Shown here: one piece after another, positions 28,291 through 37,901 of the stretch
How the letters are laid out: the number at the start of each line of letters is the position of its first letter
Numbering within the stretch: the first letter of the stretch is position 1
Origin: PSRI01 sp041484195
Lineage (GTDB): Bacteria; Bacteroidota; Bacteroidia; Chitinophagales; Chitinophagaceae
Length of the DNA: 64,000 nucleotides
Assembly: GCA_041484195.1 (NCBI GenBank)
Contig: JBGPHC010000016.1
Span: 24,300-88,299, forward strand
Reading direction: 5' to 3'
Position numbers and translations under genes: made by a program
The notes under the pieces: model-generated
Seen by the model: only the letters and a program-made list of their open reading frames with translations
Database searches by the model: none
Told to the model about the DNA's origin: nothing

Positions 28291-28896
28291 TCATTTAATC
28301 TCTACAATTTTTCGGAAACGCATCAACTGCAGACTGTCGATTTTCCTGGTTTCTGTAGTAGAGAGTATTACTACACCGTCATAGTTGTCAGTTTTCCCAA
28401 GCAGATAATTGAGTCCCATACCTGAATCCGCGCCCTGCCCATCTCCGGTCTTGGAGCGCTTTCCAAACAATGCGTCTGCTTCATCAAAAAAAAGTATCCA
28501 GTCCTTGTCTTCGGCCCGCTCAAAAATCCTGTCAAGGTTCTTTTCCGTCTCCGCGATATATTTTGAGACCACAAGGGCAAGATCGATCCGGTACAGATCC
28601 TTGCCCAATTCCTTTCCCAGCCAAGCCGCCGCATTGAGTCTGTGAGCCGCGTTATTCCCAAATACGAGGATTCTGCCCCCAACCTTTTCCGGCCGGCTGC
28701 TATCGGAACCCCGGTCATAGCTCAGAACCTCTCTCAGGCTTGCCAGGCTTGATGAATCTGCCTGCCATTCATTATTGTAAACAGGGATCTTCTCAAGAAA
28801 ATTTACCTTGCCGGATTCCCGGCAACCAATCACCAGTAGCAAGACTATGAAAAACTTGCTCCGGATGCCATGAACAGGCTGAATCGCATCGGGCAT
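28291..28896 (-). CDS. Degenerate AAA-type ATPase-like lipoprotein
   Basis: A 201-residue protein with an AAA+ core but unusual features. Residues 15-25 form a short hydrophobic segment ending in VIGC (Cys25), which looks like a lipoprotein signal and would place the protein outside the cytoplasm. At 74-90 the strand GRILVFG is followed by NNAAHRLN where an intact Walker A would read GxxxxGK[ST]; the lysine is missing. Walker B is intact (WILFFDEADALFGKRS, 133-148), and sensor-1 reads VVILSTTE. The protein ends shortly after the arginine-finger region, so the small helical domain is absent. The ATG at 28896 is preferred because upstream starts overlap xylA. Function unknown; it may be a pseudo-ATPase scaffold or a decaying gene. 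Confidence 0.6.
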   Translation of the reverse strand: MPDAIQPVHGIRSKFFIVLLLVIGCRESGKVNFLEKIPVYNNEWQADSSSLASLREVLSYDRGSDSSRPEKVGGRILVFGNNAAHRLNAAAWLGKELGKDLYRIDLALVVSKYIAETEKNLDRIFERAEDKDWILFFDEADALFGKRSKTGDGQGADSGMGLNYLLGKTDNYDGVVILSTTETRKIDSLQLMRFRKIVEIK

Positions 28897-28945
28897 CGCG
28901 CGTATTTTACAATGAAGAATCTCTGTTGTCATGAGGCAACTCACC

Positions 28946-30274
28946 CTAAATATACTGGTTGATGATATTCTCCAGCCATTCCTGCCGGCCGCTGATTTGC
29001 TTCGGTTCGCCGTTAGCGATAGCAATATCCCTTAGGTCCTCCAGTTTCAATTTCCCTGTTTCGAATTCCTTGCCTTTGCCACTGTCGAAGGAGGCATAGC
29101 GCTCTTTTCTGAATTTCTTGTAGGGCGATTTCTGCAATACAGTGTCTGCCACGAGCAAGGCCCGCGCGAAAGTATCCATACCTCCGATATGCGCGTAGAA
29201 CAGGTCTTCCAGGTCGGTTGAATTGCGCCTGGTCTTCGCGTCAAAATTCACGCCACCACCCCCAAAACCTCCAGCTTCAAGAATGATCAGCATGGCCTCA
29301 GCCAGTTCATTCAAATTGGTAGGGAATTGATCCGTATCCCATCCGTTTTGGTAGTCACCCCTATTAGCATCCATGCTCCCCAGCATGGAAGCATCAGCGG
29401 CCACCTGCAGCTCATGCTGAAATGTATGACCCGCAAGCGTTGCATGATTCACTTCGACATTCAATTTAAAATCTTTATCCAGACCATAATGCCTCAAGAA
29501 TCCAATCACCGTGGCTGAATCATAGTCGTATTGATGTTTGGTGGGTTCGCAGGGTTTGGGTTCAATGAAGAAATTCCCTTTGAATCCCTGCTTACGCGCA
29601 TAATCGCGGACCATGGTAAGAAATTTCGCCAGGTGATCCAATTCCCGTTTCATATCGGTGTTGAGCAGGCTCATATAACCTTCCCTCCCACCCCAGAAAA
29701 CATAATTTTCACCGTTGAGCGCGATGGTTGCATCGAGAGCATTCTTGATTTGCGTGCCCGCATATGTCACCACGGAGAAATCGGGATTGGTGGAAGCTCC
29801 ATTCATATACCTGGGATTGGAAAATACATTGGCGGTTCCCCAGAGCAATTTCACGCCGCTCGCCTGCTGCTTTGATTTTGCATATTCCACAATGGTCTTC
29901 ATCCGGCTTTCATATTCGGCAATGGAAGCACCCTCATCAATGAGGTCAATATCATGAAAACAATAATAAGGCACACCCAATTTAGTTATGAATTCAAAAG
30001 CCGCGTCCATTTTATCTTTGGCACGTTGTACCGCGTCATTGGAAGCATCCCAGGGAAATTTTTTGGTTCCGGGTCCAAATGGATCGGCGCCGGTTCCACA
30101 GAAGCTATGCCAATAGGCCACGGCAAATCGAAAATGATCCTTCATTGATTTGCCTGCCACCAATTTATTTTCATCATACCATTTAAAAGCCAAGGGGTTG
30201 TCGGATTGAGTACCTTCAAATGGGATCTTTCCAATGCCCGGAAAGAATTCACGGTTGCCAAGAGTAATGCTCAT
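28946..30274 (-). CDS. xylA: Xylose isomerase
   Basis: A 442-residue class II xylose isomerase, which interconverts D-xylose and D-xylulose (and slowly D-glucose and D-fructose) in the cytoplasm. The usual length is 435-445 residues. Signature segments are VPYYCFHDIDLIDEG with the catalytic His and Asp, VFWGGREGYMSLLN, and FFIEPKPCEPTKHQYDYDS with the metal-binding Glu. A further metal-ligand region is visible as VNVEVNHATLAGHTF-like sequence. It follows the SSS symporter gene on the same strand with a 104-base gap, and a small AAA-like lipoprotein gene follows 50 bases later. No xylulokinase or xylose regulator is within the window. Confidence 0.97.
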   Translation of the reverse strand: MSITLGNREFFPGIGKIPFEGTQSDNPLAFKWYDENKLVAGKSMKDHFRFAVAYWHSFCGTGADPFGPGTKKFPWDASNDAVQRAKDKMDAAFEFITKLGVPYYCFHDIDLIDEGASIAEYESRMKTIVEYAKSKQQASGVKLLWGTANVFSNPRYMNGASTNPDFSVVTYAGTQIKNALDATIALNGENYVFWGGREGYMSLLNTDMKRELDHLAKFLTMVRDYARKQGFKGNFFIEPKPCEPTKHQYDYDSATVIGFLRHYGLDKDFKLNVEVNHATLAGHTFQHELQVAADASMLGSMDANRGDYQNGWDTDQFPTNLNELAEAMLIILEAGGFGGGGVNFDAKTRRNSTDLEDLFYAHIGGMDTFARALLVADTVLQKSPYKKFRKERYASFDSGKGKEFETGKLKLEDLRDIAIANGEPKQISGRQEWLENIINQYI

Positions 30275-30378
30275 GATCTTTTATTTTCTAATTAAATGAA
30301 TCCCTAATTACTTTTAGATTGAACTGCTAAAGTTATCAAATAAATAAATATCAAATCAACAATTAATCTGCAATTGGC

Positions 30379-32085
30379 TCACCAGAAGCGCACATACAAT
30401 GCTGAAAGCAATCCGAGTATGATCAAAATCATCGCCAGGTTGCCCGGTGATACTTTGAACATGCTGCTGTTATATTGTGTTGCTTTTGGATTATTCCTGC
30501 TGGAAGGATCCATTAGCGACAAAACAACCATGATGAGTACCGTAAAGAAAAAGACCCATCCCATGCTTGTAAGAAATGGGATCACATATTTCCCGCTTTC
30601 ATCCGGAAAGGCAGTATAGAGCCATGTATCATGCCCTGCCAATTGAGGCAGGTAATTGTTGAATAACACCGACAATAAGAATGAAACGATGATTCCAACA
30701 AAGGCCGCCAGCGATGTAGCACGTTTCCAGAAAAATCCAAGCAGGAAAACCGCGAATATGCCAGGCGAAATGAAACCCGTGTATTTTTGAATGAATTCGA
30801 ATCCTCCCTTGCCTCCGATGCCCAGCCAGTCGTTCCAGGTAAACAGGATGGCTATCAGCATTGCGGTAACAACAGTCAATCTTCCAATCCAGACCAATTT
30901 TTCATCTCTTGCTTCTTTCTTAATATATTTTCTATAGATATCCAGGGTGAAGATGGTGGAAATGCTATTTGCCTTGCCAGCCACCGATGCTACAATGGCC
31001 GCAGTGAGCGCCGCCATAGAAAGCCCTTTGAGGCCTGCGGGCAGGAAACCGAGTATCGCAGAATAAGCGTTGTCTTCGCGGAATTCGCCTGCTGTCAACA
31101 TCTGTTGTTGTAATTCTCCCTGCTGGTGCAACACATAGGCGGCAATACCAGGCAATACCACGATAACGGGCATCAGTACTTTGAGAAATGCGGCGAACAG
31201 GATTCCAGCCCTTGCAGTCTTTAGATTGGCTCCCAGAGCGCGCTGGGTGATGTATTGATTGCAACCCCAATAATTGAGATTAGCGATCCATTGCCCCGCG
31301 ATCATCATGGAAATGCCAGGCAGACTGAGGTATCTGCTTATTTCATTGGGCTTCGCTCCCGGTCCTGGTTTATTGAAAATCATGTGAAAATGATCGGGGG
31401 CTGACTTGATCAATTGGTTCAATCCCGCCAACACATCTTTGCCATATCCGAATTTCTCAGACACGAGTGTCAACGCCAGGTAGGTCGCGGCCAGGCCGCC
31501 TACGATCAGAAAAAAAACCTGTATCACATCCGTATAACCGATCACTTTCATTCCTCCCAGAGTGATCAATAGGGCAAATAGGGCGAGAGCGATCATGACG
31601 CCATGGAAATGATTACCACCTGTGAGATTATTAATAGCAAGTGCTCCCAGGAATAAAATAGAAGTGAGGTTGACAAACACATAAAGAAATAGCCAGAATA
31701 CCGCCATGACCACTGCCACCGATTCATTATAGCGCTGCTTCAGGAATTGGGGCATCGTGAAAATCTTATTCTTGATGTATATGGGCATGAAGAATACTGC
31801 TACGATGATCAGCGAGACTGCTGCAAGCCATTCGTAAGCAGAAATGGCAAGCCCCAGCCTGAAACCATTACCCGACATGCCGATGAATTGCTCGGCTGAA
31901 ATATTGGATGCGATCATGGAGGCCCCAATGGCCCACCAGGTGAGCGCTCCTTCGGCCAGGAAAAATGCTGTGGAACTTTGTTCTTTGGTTTTTCTTTTCC
32001 GGTAAATCCAATATCCATATACAGCTACAATCACAAAATAAATCAGGAATACAATAATGTCAGCCGTTGCCAGGTGGTTGTTCAT
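30379..32085 (-). CDS. Sodium/sugar symporter (SSS/SGLT family), probably xylose
   Basis: A 568-residue inner-membrane symporter with about 14 transmembrane helices. The family signature GASMIASNISAEQFIGMSGNG and the sodium-site region AALTAAIVASVAGKANSIST are clear. The motif NYWGCNQYITQRALGA is typical of SGLT-like sugar transporters. Because xylA follows directly on the same strand, xylose (or another aldose) is the best substrate guess. A close paralogue lies at 53127-54758 beside myo-inositol oxygenase. N-terminus is intact (MNNHLATADIIVFLIYF). Confidence 0.92.
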   Translation of the reverse strand: MNNHLATADIIVFLIYFVIVAVYGYWIYRKRKTKEQSSTAFFLAEGALTWWAIGASMIASNISAEQFIGMSGNGFRLGLAISAYEWLAAVSLIIVAVFFMPIYIKNKIFTMPQFLKQRYNESVAVVMAVFWLFLYVFVNLTSILFLGALAINNLTGGNHFHGVMIALALFALLITLGGMKVIGYTDVIQVFFLIVGGLAATYLALTLVSEKFGYGKDVLAGLNQLIKSAPDHFHMIFNKPGPGAKPNEISRYLSLPGISMMIAGQWIANLNYWGCNQYITQRALGANLKTARAGILFAAFLKVLMPVIVVLPGIAAYVLHQQGELQQQMLTAGEFREDNAYSAILGFLPAGLKGLSMAALTAAIVASVAGKANSISTIFTLDIYRKYIKKEARDEKLVWIGRLTVVTAMLIAILFTWNDWLGIGGKGGFEFIQKYTGFISPGIFAVFLLGFFWKRATSLAAFVGIIVSFLLSVLFNNYLPQLAGHDTWLYTAFPDESGKYVIPFLTSMGWVFFFTVLIMVVLSLMDPSSRNNPKATQYNSSMFKVSPGNLAMILIILGLLSALYVRFW

Positions 32086-32266
32086 GTGAAATCGATGGTT
32101 TAACCTGACAAATTATGAAATTTATCGAACGCAGCACAAACCTATGAGAAAAAGAATAGGGATTTTTTTGCAGAGATATCAGCCGGCTCCAATGAATTAT
32201 CTTATCATGAATTCCGGTAGTCTGACTTGTTAGTGCGCAATAAGGGTTCCGGTCTCAAATAGTTTA

Positions 32267-34183
32267 TCATTCATTTTTTACCAGCACTATTTTGGAACGG
32301 TCAGCTTTATATATCTGGTTATAGAATTTTACCAGTTCGGGATAGTCGGTGGCCGGAAACTTACCACTATACCTTTCCATTTTTCGATAATAGACGATCT
32401 TATCCGAAAGAAATTTTACAGACTCAGTGTATTTCCCAAACTTACTTTCCAATTTCAATTCCGGAGGCAGGGTTTCCGGAACATACCCGGCAGGAATCTT
32501 TATCTCTGTGCTGTCCAGATCCTGGAACTCATATCTTATTTGAATGGGATATTTCCGGGTTTCGTCAGGATTCGGTTTGTAATAACTCTTGCTGATGATA
32601 TTTGGGGTAAGAAATAATCTCCGGCCGGTAATAGCCGCATAATTAATTGCCGTGATCTCAATATTTTCATCAATGGAAGGGATCCGGTCTTTCTGCTCGG
32701 TATAACTGAAATTGGAAACATCATATTGGGGAAGGTCAATTTCTTTTTTGAGGTATTCCATTAGTTTGTCTTTGGCCAGGATATGTATGCGATCGAAAAT
32801 ATCGTCCTGCTGTATGCCTTTATAGGTAGTGTTGATATCGGCCGACAGCAGGCCACTATTGTCAACTGTTGCTTTAATTCTTCTGACCTGCAGGTTTTCA
32901 TTGAGTCCGTATTTGGGAGTTCTCACCAGGATTCCACCGTTCTCATCTATCAATAGTACCGGCCTGTCGGAGGTGAAGCCACTCAGGTAACCCGCCTGAA
33001 GGTTCTGGCTGGTGCATTCCAGCCAGACAGTATCCTGTTGCAATGGTGCGCAGAGAATGACGTGATTGAATTGGGAAGATGGGAAATCGCTGATGAAGTC
33101 TGTTCGAAAGTCGCCCGCTTTTGCGAGGGTGTAATATGACTTGATGCCAGCCTCTTTCAGTAAGGAGTACATGTAGTTGGCAAGCGCCTTGCAATCACCA
33201 TAACCTTTTGTCGCAACATATTTCGCGTCGTATGGCTGCCAACCTCCGATACCCAATTGGATAGATATATATCTTGTATTGTTTTGGAGGAATTTGTAGA
33301 GCACCCGAATCTTGTCTCTGGGATCCATCATTGGATCAGCGAGCTCATGCACTTTTTGTTTGATATTATCCGGTAATTCATCTCGTCCTTGCTTAAGGGC
33401 ATATACAAATTTTCCAAAATCCTGCCAACTGCTCATATTGCCTTCATAATCCTCCACTTTGAATGCCGAAGGGCCCAGGTATAGTACAGATGTTAATTCG
33501 CTAAAGGGAGGGGTCGCATATTCGTTTTCAATGGCGACAATATTCTTGACCTCCCAGGTATATGACTTATTGGATTTCTCAGCCTGTATCAGGGGTTGAC
33601 CCTGATAGTTTAAAGTCTTATAGCGGAGGACATAATCGGCGGGGCAAACAACGGTGATCCTGCTTTGTTCGACCGAGTAATTATAGTCTTCTACCGGCGT
33701 CCAACCGGGGAAAAACATAGTATAGTTGTAACGGTATTCGATCTCATATTCTACCGTATATGGATAGAGCCTGCAATAAAAATTATGGGATTTAATCCTG
33801 GTGTCCACCATGAGGCTGCTCCCTCCCGTTCCGCTGAGATCCCGCAGATCCGACTTTTTCAAACTCCTGACTTTTTTTCCATTGGCATCGTAGAGTGTCC
33901 CCTCAATGGATTCAATGGACTGCAATTTATCATAGTAAGCCTCGAAGGATGCATGTTCATCGCCTTTTTCATTCAGAACCGTTATGGCATATTTCACGTA
34001 ATGACGGGCCTTGCCAATGTCCACCAGCTCGAACCGGATATCTTCCATCCTTTTCACCACATCGGCATTTTTCAAGAGTTCGGCCGGTATCTTGCTCACC
34101 GCATAGGGTTCTTCACCAGCCCAAAGGCTTAGGTTTAGGGTCAGAAATAATACAATGATAATAGCCTTCTGAAACCAACTCAT
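32267..34183 (-). CDS. DUF3857/transglutaminase-like protein (catalytic residues largely kept)
   Basis: A 638-residue exported protein with a signal peptide of about 22 residues. The DUF3857 beta domain occupies about residues 35-225. A transglutaminase-like domain follows, with a possible Cys-His-acid triad: C331 in KGYGDCKALANYMY, H374 in QFNHVILC, and an acidic residue at about E389 (VWLECTSQ, where Asp is more usual). A C-terminal beta domain follows. The start ATG overlaps the stop of the preceding DUF3857 gene by four bases (ATGA), so the two are translationally coupled. The role is unknown, but the envelope location and pairing suggest cell-surface protein or peptide processing. Confidence 0.85.
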   Translation of the reverse strand: MSWFQKAIIIVLFLTLNLSLWAGEEPYAVSKIPAELLKNADVVKRMEDIRFELVDIGKARHYVKYAITVLNEKGDEHASFEAYYDKLQSIESIEGTLYDANGKKVRSLKKSDLRDLSGTGGSSLMVDTRIKSHNFYCRLYPYTVEYEIEYRYNYTMFFPGWTPVEDYNYSVEQSRITVVCPADYVLRYKTLNYQGQPLIQAEKSNKSYTWEVKNIVAIENEYATPPFSELTSVLYLGPSAFKVEDYEGNMSSWQDFGKFVYALKQGRDELPDNIKQKVHELADPMMDPRDKIRVLYKFLQNNTRYISIQLGIGGWQPYDAKYVATKGYGDCKALANYMYSLLKEAGIKSYYTLAKAGDFRTDFISDFPSSQFNHVILCAPLQQDTVWLECTSQNLQAGYLSGFTSDRPVLLIDENGGILVRTPKYGLNENLQVRRIKATVDNSGLLSADINTTYKGIQQDDIFDRIHILAKDKLMEYLKKEIDLPQYDVSNFSYTEQKDRIPSIDENIEITAINYAAITGRRLFLTPNIISKSYYKPNPDETRKYPIQIRYEFQDLDSTEIKIPAGYVPETLPPELKLESKFGKYTESVKFLSDKIVYYRKMERYSGKFPATDYPELVKFYNQIYKADRSKIVLVKNE

Positions 34184-36192
34184 TTTTTCTTTTTTAGAAC
34201 TATTTGTTCCTGGTGTTTCTTCACAACATAACTGAAGAATTCCCTGAGTTCCTGGTAATCATCGCGCGAAAAAGTGGCTTTCTTCAGTTGTAATCTCGAT
34301 CGGAGTCTTATGTTCTGGTCGTCTTTCGCGATCAGGTATTCAAAGAGTCCTTTACCTTCGGTCATACTCACCCTGGCCGACTTGGGAATTTCTTCCACTT
34401 CATATCCTTCCGGGATTTCCATGCTGAAGATAAAAGTCTCATCTATGGTATATGGCATTTCAACAGGGTACAGGCGGTCCACAGCCTTAAACCAATTCTC
34501 CTTATATCCTTCCCCCATCATTGGATTCAGATATGCCACCTCTCCCTCATTCTTCATTTTGAATTCGTAGGATTCCTGGATGGGTATCTCCGGAATCTTC
34601 AGGGAATCCAGCTTTATATTGCTCAACTCCAATTCGGAATTGGTGGCGGCCAGGTCCTTGAAATATTGCTGTTCCCCTTTTTCCTTCACCTTATCTCTCA
34701 AATTCAAAGATTCATAGTAACCCAAAGTGCTTGAAAATTTTCCACTCAATTCTCCAGGGCTTTTTTCTTTGAACAGAAATACACTGGTTACCTTGCTTTC
34801 TGTAATTGAATCGGGGATAAAGTCAACCGCCGCCGCCAGGGTTGGAGTGATCACTCTTGCCTGACCATTGTAGCAGTCAGAAGGTAAGTGGCCGAAGCCA
34901 AGATCGGGGTCGGTGGCATCGAGATAATAATTACGGTTGTCAGCCACCACCTGGCATATTACATAATTGTAGCGGTTGATCAGCGGATAAACCGGGTGAG
35001 CATAGCCGTTATGACGGGTACTCAGTATGACGGGATATGCCTGCAGATTTTCGTGCCTCAACATGGCGGTCAGGAGCAGGTTGATATCCGCCACATTTCC
35101 ATTCTTGTTCTTAAAAACTGTCTTTAGGGGATTGGAAAGATACCTGGCAGAATGGTCTGTGCAAGTGAAATGATCCCTGACCCATGCATAGATCCGGTAC
35201 ATTTTTTCCAGGTCATTTGAAGCGCCCTGCAAAATTATTTTCACATCATCGTTCATCCAATTGTTGTCCTTGTCAAGGGATTCACCAAAATCTTCATCCT
35301 TCATGAGCTTTTCACTGAGCTTTGTCCAATTTCCCAAATAATCCTCGGGTGCCTGCTGGGGTATCATAACCGTGGCCAATTGGAACTCAACTTTGTCAAT
35401 ATGATTCCGGATTGTGGAGGTAAAGCTTTCTTCCTTTAGGGCAGGCACATTCTTCATGACCCATCTGTGAATGCCATCATTGGAACTGAAAGTGAAGGCA
35501 CTGCTAGCCCCTGTGCCGCCAGACTCTCTTATCATATAATTATTGGCCCTGTTGGAAGTCTCAGAAATATCAAATTTCTGGAAACCCTGAGAGAGAAAGA
35601 CAAAATCAAATATGGAAGGTATGCTCACTTCATATTCGCTCCACAAGACGGGATACTTGCCCTGGAAACTCCATGGCTGCAGATTAAAATAAAATTCGGA
35701 CCTGACTGTATATGTATATTCAATCAGGCTGCCCTCTTTAATGGCCGGGAGGGTAAACTTAACTGCAATATGATTCCGGTCTAATTTGTCCTGAAATACT
35801 GATTTCTTCTCAAGTGGCGTGGAGACTACATTTCCATTCTCCAGGTTATAAGTAACGGCCTTGAGATTACTAATATCTTCTCTTGAGTCCTTATCATAAT
35901 AGAGAATAACGTAAACATCCGCCGCATCAAATCCATTTTTGTTCAGGATTTTCACACGGGTTTGCTTCTTGTGCACCAGAGAAAACCAGCCTTTGCTATT
36001 CCCCTCAAAATAGGAGCTGCCAATATCTGCAATAACCACCGCGTTGGCGCCACTGTCGATCTGGTATTTAGAGAGGTCGAAATCGGCGGCACTGATTTTT
36101 CCGAATTTAATATTGAGTTTGTCCTGGGAGAAGAGATAATTTTGTGACGTCATCATTAGGACGGCAGCAAGGATTAGGGTTCTGGGTTTCAT
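34180..36192 (-). CDS. DUF3857/transglutaminase-like protein (catalytic residues lost)
   Basis: A 670-residue exported protein, paralogous in architecture to its downstream neighbour. The signal peptide runs from MKPRTLILAAVLMMTSQNYL to about residue 22. The DUF3857 domain follows, then the transglutaminase-like domain. At the positions aligned with the partner's Cys and His this protein has V367 (NGNVADINLLL) and Y410 (YNYVICQVV); only the Asp (YLDATDPDLG, D425) is kept. It is therefore probably catalytically inactive. The ATG at 36192 is preferred to a GTG 39 bases upstream because it begins the signal peptide. A conserved C-terminal domain ends with SRDDYQELREFFSYVVKKHQ. Confidence 0.85.
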   Translation of the reverse strand: MKPRTLILAAVLMMTSQNYLFSQDKLNIKFGKISAADFDLSKYQIDSGANAVVIADIGSSYFEGNSKGWFSLVHKKQTRVKILNKNGFDAADVYVILYYDKDSREDISNLKAVTYNLENGNVVSTPLEKKSVFQDKLDRNHIAVKFTLPAIKEGSLIEYTYTVRSEFYFNLQPWSFQGKYPVLWSEYEVSIPSIFDFVFLSQGFQKFDISETSNRANNYMIRESGGTGASSAFTFSSNDGIHRWVMKNVPALKEESFTSTIRNHIDKVEFQLATVMIPQQAPEDYLGNWTKLSEKLMKDEDFGESLDKDNNWMNDDVKIILQGASNDLEKMYRIYAWVRDHFTCTDHSARYLSNPLKTVFKNKNGNVADINLLLTAMLRHENLQAYPVILSTRHNGYAHPVYPLINRYNYVICQVVADNRNYYLDATDPDLGFGHLPSDCYNGQARVITPTLAAAVDFIPDSITESKVTSVFLFKEKSPGELSGKFSSTLGYYESLNLRDKVKEKGEQQYFKDLAATNSELELSNIKLDSLKIPEIPIQESYEFKMKNEGEVAYLNPMMGEGYKENWFKAVDRLYPVEMPYTIDETFIFSMEIPEGYEVEEIPKSARVSMTEGKGLFEYLIAKDDQNIRLRSRLQLKKATFSRDDYQELREFFSYVVKKHQEQIVLKKKK

Positions 36193-36287
36193 AGTTATAT
36201 TAAAAATTTTAATACGGTTAATGAGAACCACAAAATTTGTTTATACAAAATATTAAAAATTTCAGATCAGTTCATAAAAATATTTAT

Positions 36288-37235
36288 TTGGCACCCGATC
36301 AACACACGGACTTTATTAAAAAGAGAGCAACGCAACTGGGATTTGAATATTGCGGCATTGCCAGGGCCCAGCCCCTGGAAGAAGATGCAAGGCGTCTCGA
36401 AACCTGGTTAAATAAGGGTTTTCATGGATCAATGAAGTATATGGAAAATCTGTTTGACCTGAGGGTTGACCCCGGGAAGCTGGTTCCGGGAGCCAGGTCG
36501 GTGATCACCCTGCTGATGAATTATTTTCCTTCACAGCAGCCCAGCCAATCTTCGCCTAAGGTTAGCAGGTATGCCTATGGAAAGGATTACCATGAAGTGA
36601 TCCGGGAAAAATTGAATGTGTTGATATTCGAGATGAGAGCTATGATTGGAGATCTGAATGGCAGGGGCTTCGTGGATTCCGCTCCCGTATTGGAACGCAG
36701 TTGGGCACAGCGAAGCGGCCTGGGATGGGTGGGGAAAAATGGAAACCTGATCAATAAGCAGTCCGGGTCTTATTTTTTTATTGCCACACTGATCGTGGAT
36801 GTGGACCTGATTTATGATGATCCATTCGCGAAGGATTTTTGCGGGACCTGCCGCAAATGCATAGATGCCTGCCCTACTGAAGCGATTCGCGAGAATAAGG
36901 TAATAGACGGAAGTAAATGCATTTCTTATTTTACCATTGAGTTGAAAGACCTGTTGATACCTCAGGAGATGAAAGGAAAATTCCAGGATTGGATTTTCGG
37001 CTGTGATATTTGCCAGGAAGTATGCCCCTGGAACCGGTTCAGCCAGGCGGCCAGCGAACCTGAGTTTAAAGCCATTCCTGAAATCCTCGAATTCAGCATT
37101 GGCGATTGGCAGGCGCTTACCGAAGAAAGTTTCCGCAGGATATTCAGGCATTCTCCGTTGAAAAGAGCAAAGTTGGCCGGCATCAAACGCAACCTTAATT
37201 TCATTAGGCAGGATAGGGATGAAAGTACGACTTAA
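36288..37235 (+). CDS. queG: Epoxyqueuosine reductase QueG
   Basis: A cobalamin- and iron-sulfur-dependent enzyme that reduces epoxyqueuosine to queuosine in tRNA, the last step of the pathway. Two [4Fe-4S] motifs are visible, CGTCRKCIDACPTEAI and CDICQEVCPWNRF. Upstream are the family segments LGFEYCGIARA, GSMKYMENLFDLRVDP and the catalytic/cobalamin region RSWAQRSGLGWVGKNGNL. There is no ATG before the conserved start. A TTG at 36288 (reading MAPDQHTDFIKKRA) places the start where relatives begin; another in-frame TTG at 36237 would add 17 residues. The region between this gene and the divergent DUF3857 operon is only about 95 bases. Confidence 0.93.
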   Translation: MAPDQHTDFIKKRATQLGFEYCGIARAQPLEEDARRLETWLNKGFHGSMKYMENLFDLRVDPGKLVPGARSVITLLMNYFPSQQPSQSSPKVSRYAYGKDYHEVIREKLNVLIFEMRAMIGDLNGRGFVDSAPVLERSWAQRSGLGWVGKNGNLINKQSGSYFFIATLIVDVDLIYDDPFAKDFCGTCRKCIDACPTEAIRENKVIDGSKCISYFTIELKDLLIPQEMKGKFQDWIFGCDICQEVCPWNRFSQAASEPEFKAIPEILEFSIGDWQALTEESFRRIFRHSPLKRAKLAGIKRNLNFIRQDRDESTT

Positions 37236-37322
37236 GACAAAGGCCATATAGGAGGCAACTGACAGGCCTGAAAGCCACTTTTATTAGGCCGCCTTCCGGG
37301 AACAAACGGCAATCCGGCAGCC

Positions 37323-37901
37323 TTAAAATTCCCAGCCTAGTTTTATCATCAGGCGATTGAATTTATAGTTGTAGGATTCCACATTATTTTCGGAGCCTGG
37401 ATAAATGGTGGTGACGGTCTTGCTGAAATCCTTGCGTGAGTAGCCGAGAGTCATGAGCAGGGTCCCATGTTTCCTGCAGTGAATGGCATATCCGGCGCCA
37501 ACATCCGCATAAATTTTGCCCTTATATTTATATTCATGCTTCATAGTCGGGTTCCAATAATATTGGGTTTCGACTTCGTGCGCCCAGGGTAAATTATAAC
37601 CGGCATCGGCATAGAATAACCATTTATTCTTTTTCCGCCCCAATTCTTTCCTGACATCCAAAAAAAGCGGAACGGAGCGATAGCGGTAACCATCTATTCC
37701 AATACCAATTCCCGCAAACCAGGTCTTGAGTCCCATGCCGTTGATACCCTGTATAATTCCGGCTGCCGATCCTTGCCCTTCTGCCAAACCCACTTGTTCA
37801 ATGGAATGGAAACGCAAGGCAGACCCATGTTGCTGAGCATGCAGGCAAGTCAGTGACATGAAAATGAAACAGCTCATGAAGCCTAATATTTTCTTGTTCA
37901 T
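37323..37901 (-). CDS. Predicted outer-membrane beta-barrel protein, unknown
   Basis: A 192-residue exported protein with a signal peptide ending near SLTCLHAQ. The mature part consists of amphipathic beta strands with aromatic residues (WFAGIGIGIDGYRYRSVPLF, WLFYADAGYNLPWAHEVETQ, IYADVGAGYAIHC, TLLMTLGYSRKDF) and ends with the barrel-type terminal strand FNRLMIKLGWEF. This fits a small outer-membrane barrel. Its start overlaps the stop of the LVIVD-repeat lipoprotein gene by four bases, so the two are co-translated and probably act together. Confidence 0.72.
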   Translation of the reverse strand: MNKKILGFMSCFIFMSLTCLHAQQHGSALRFHSIEQVGLAEGQGSAAGIIQGINGMGLKTWFAGIGIGIDGYRYRSVPLFLDVRKELGRKKNKWLFYADAGYNLPWAHEVETQYYWNPTMKHEYKYKGKIYADVGAGYAIHCRKHGTLLMTLGYSRKDFSKTVTTIYPGSENNVESYNYKFNRLMIKLGWEF

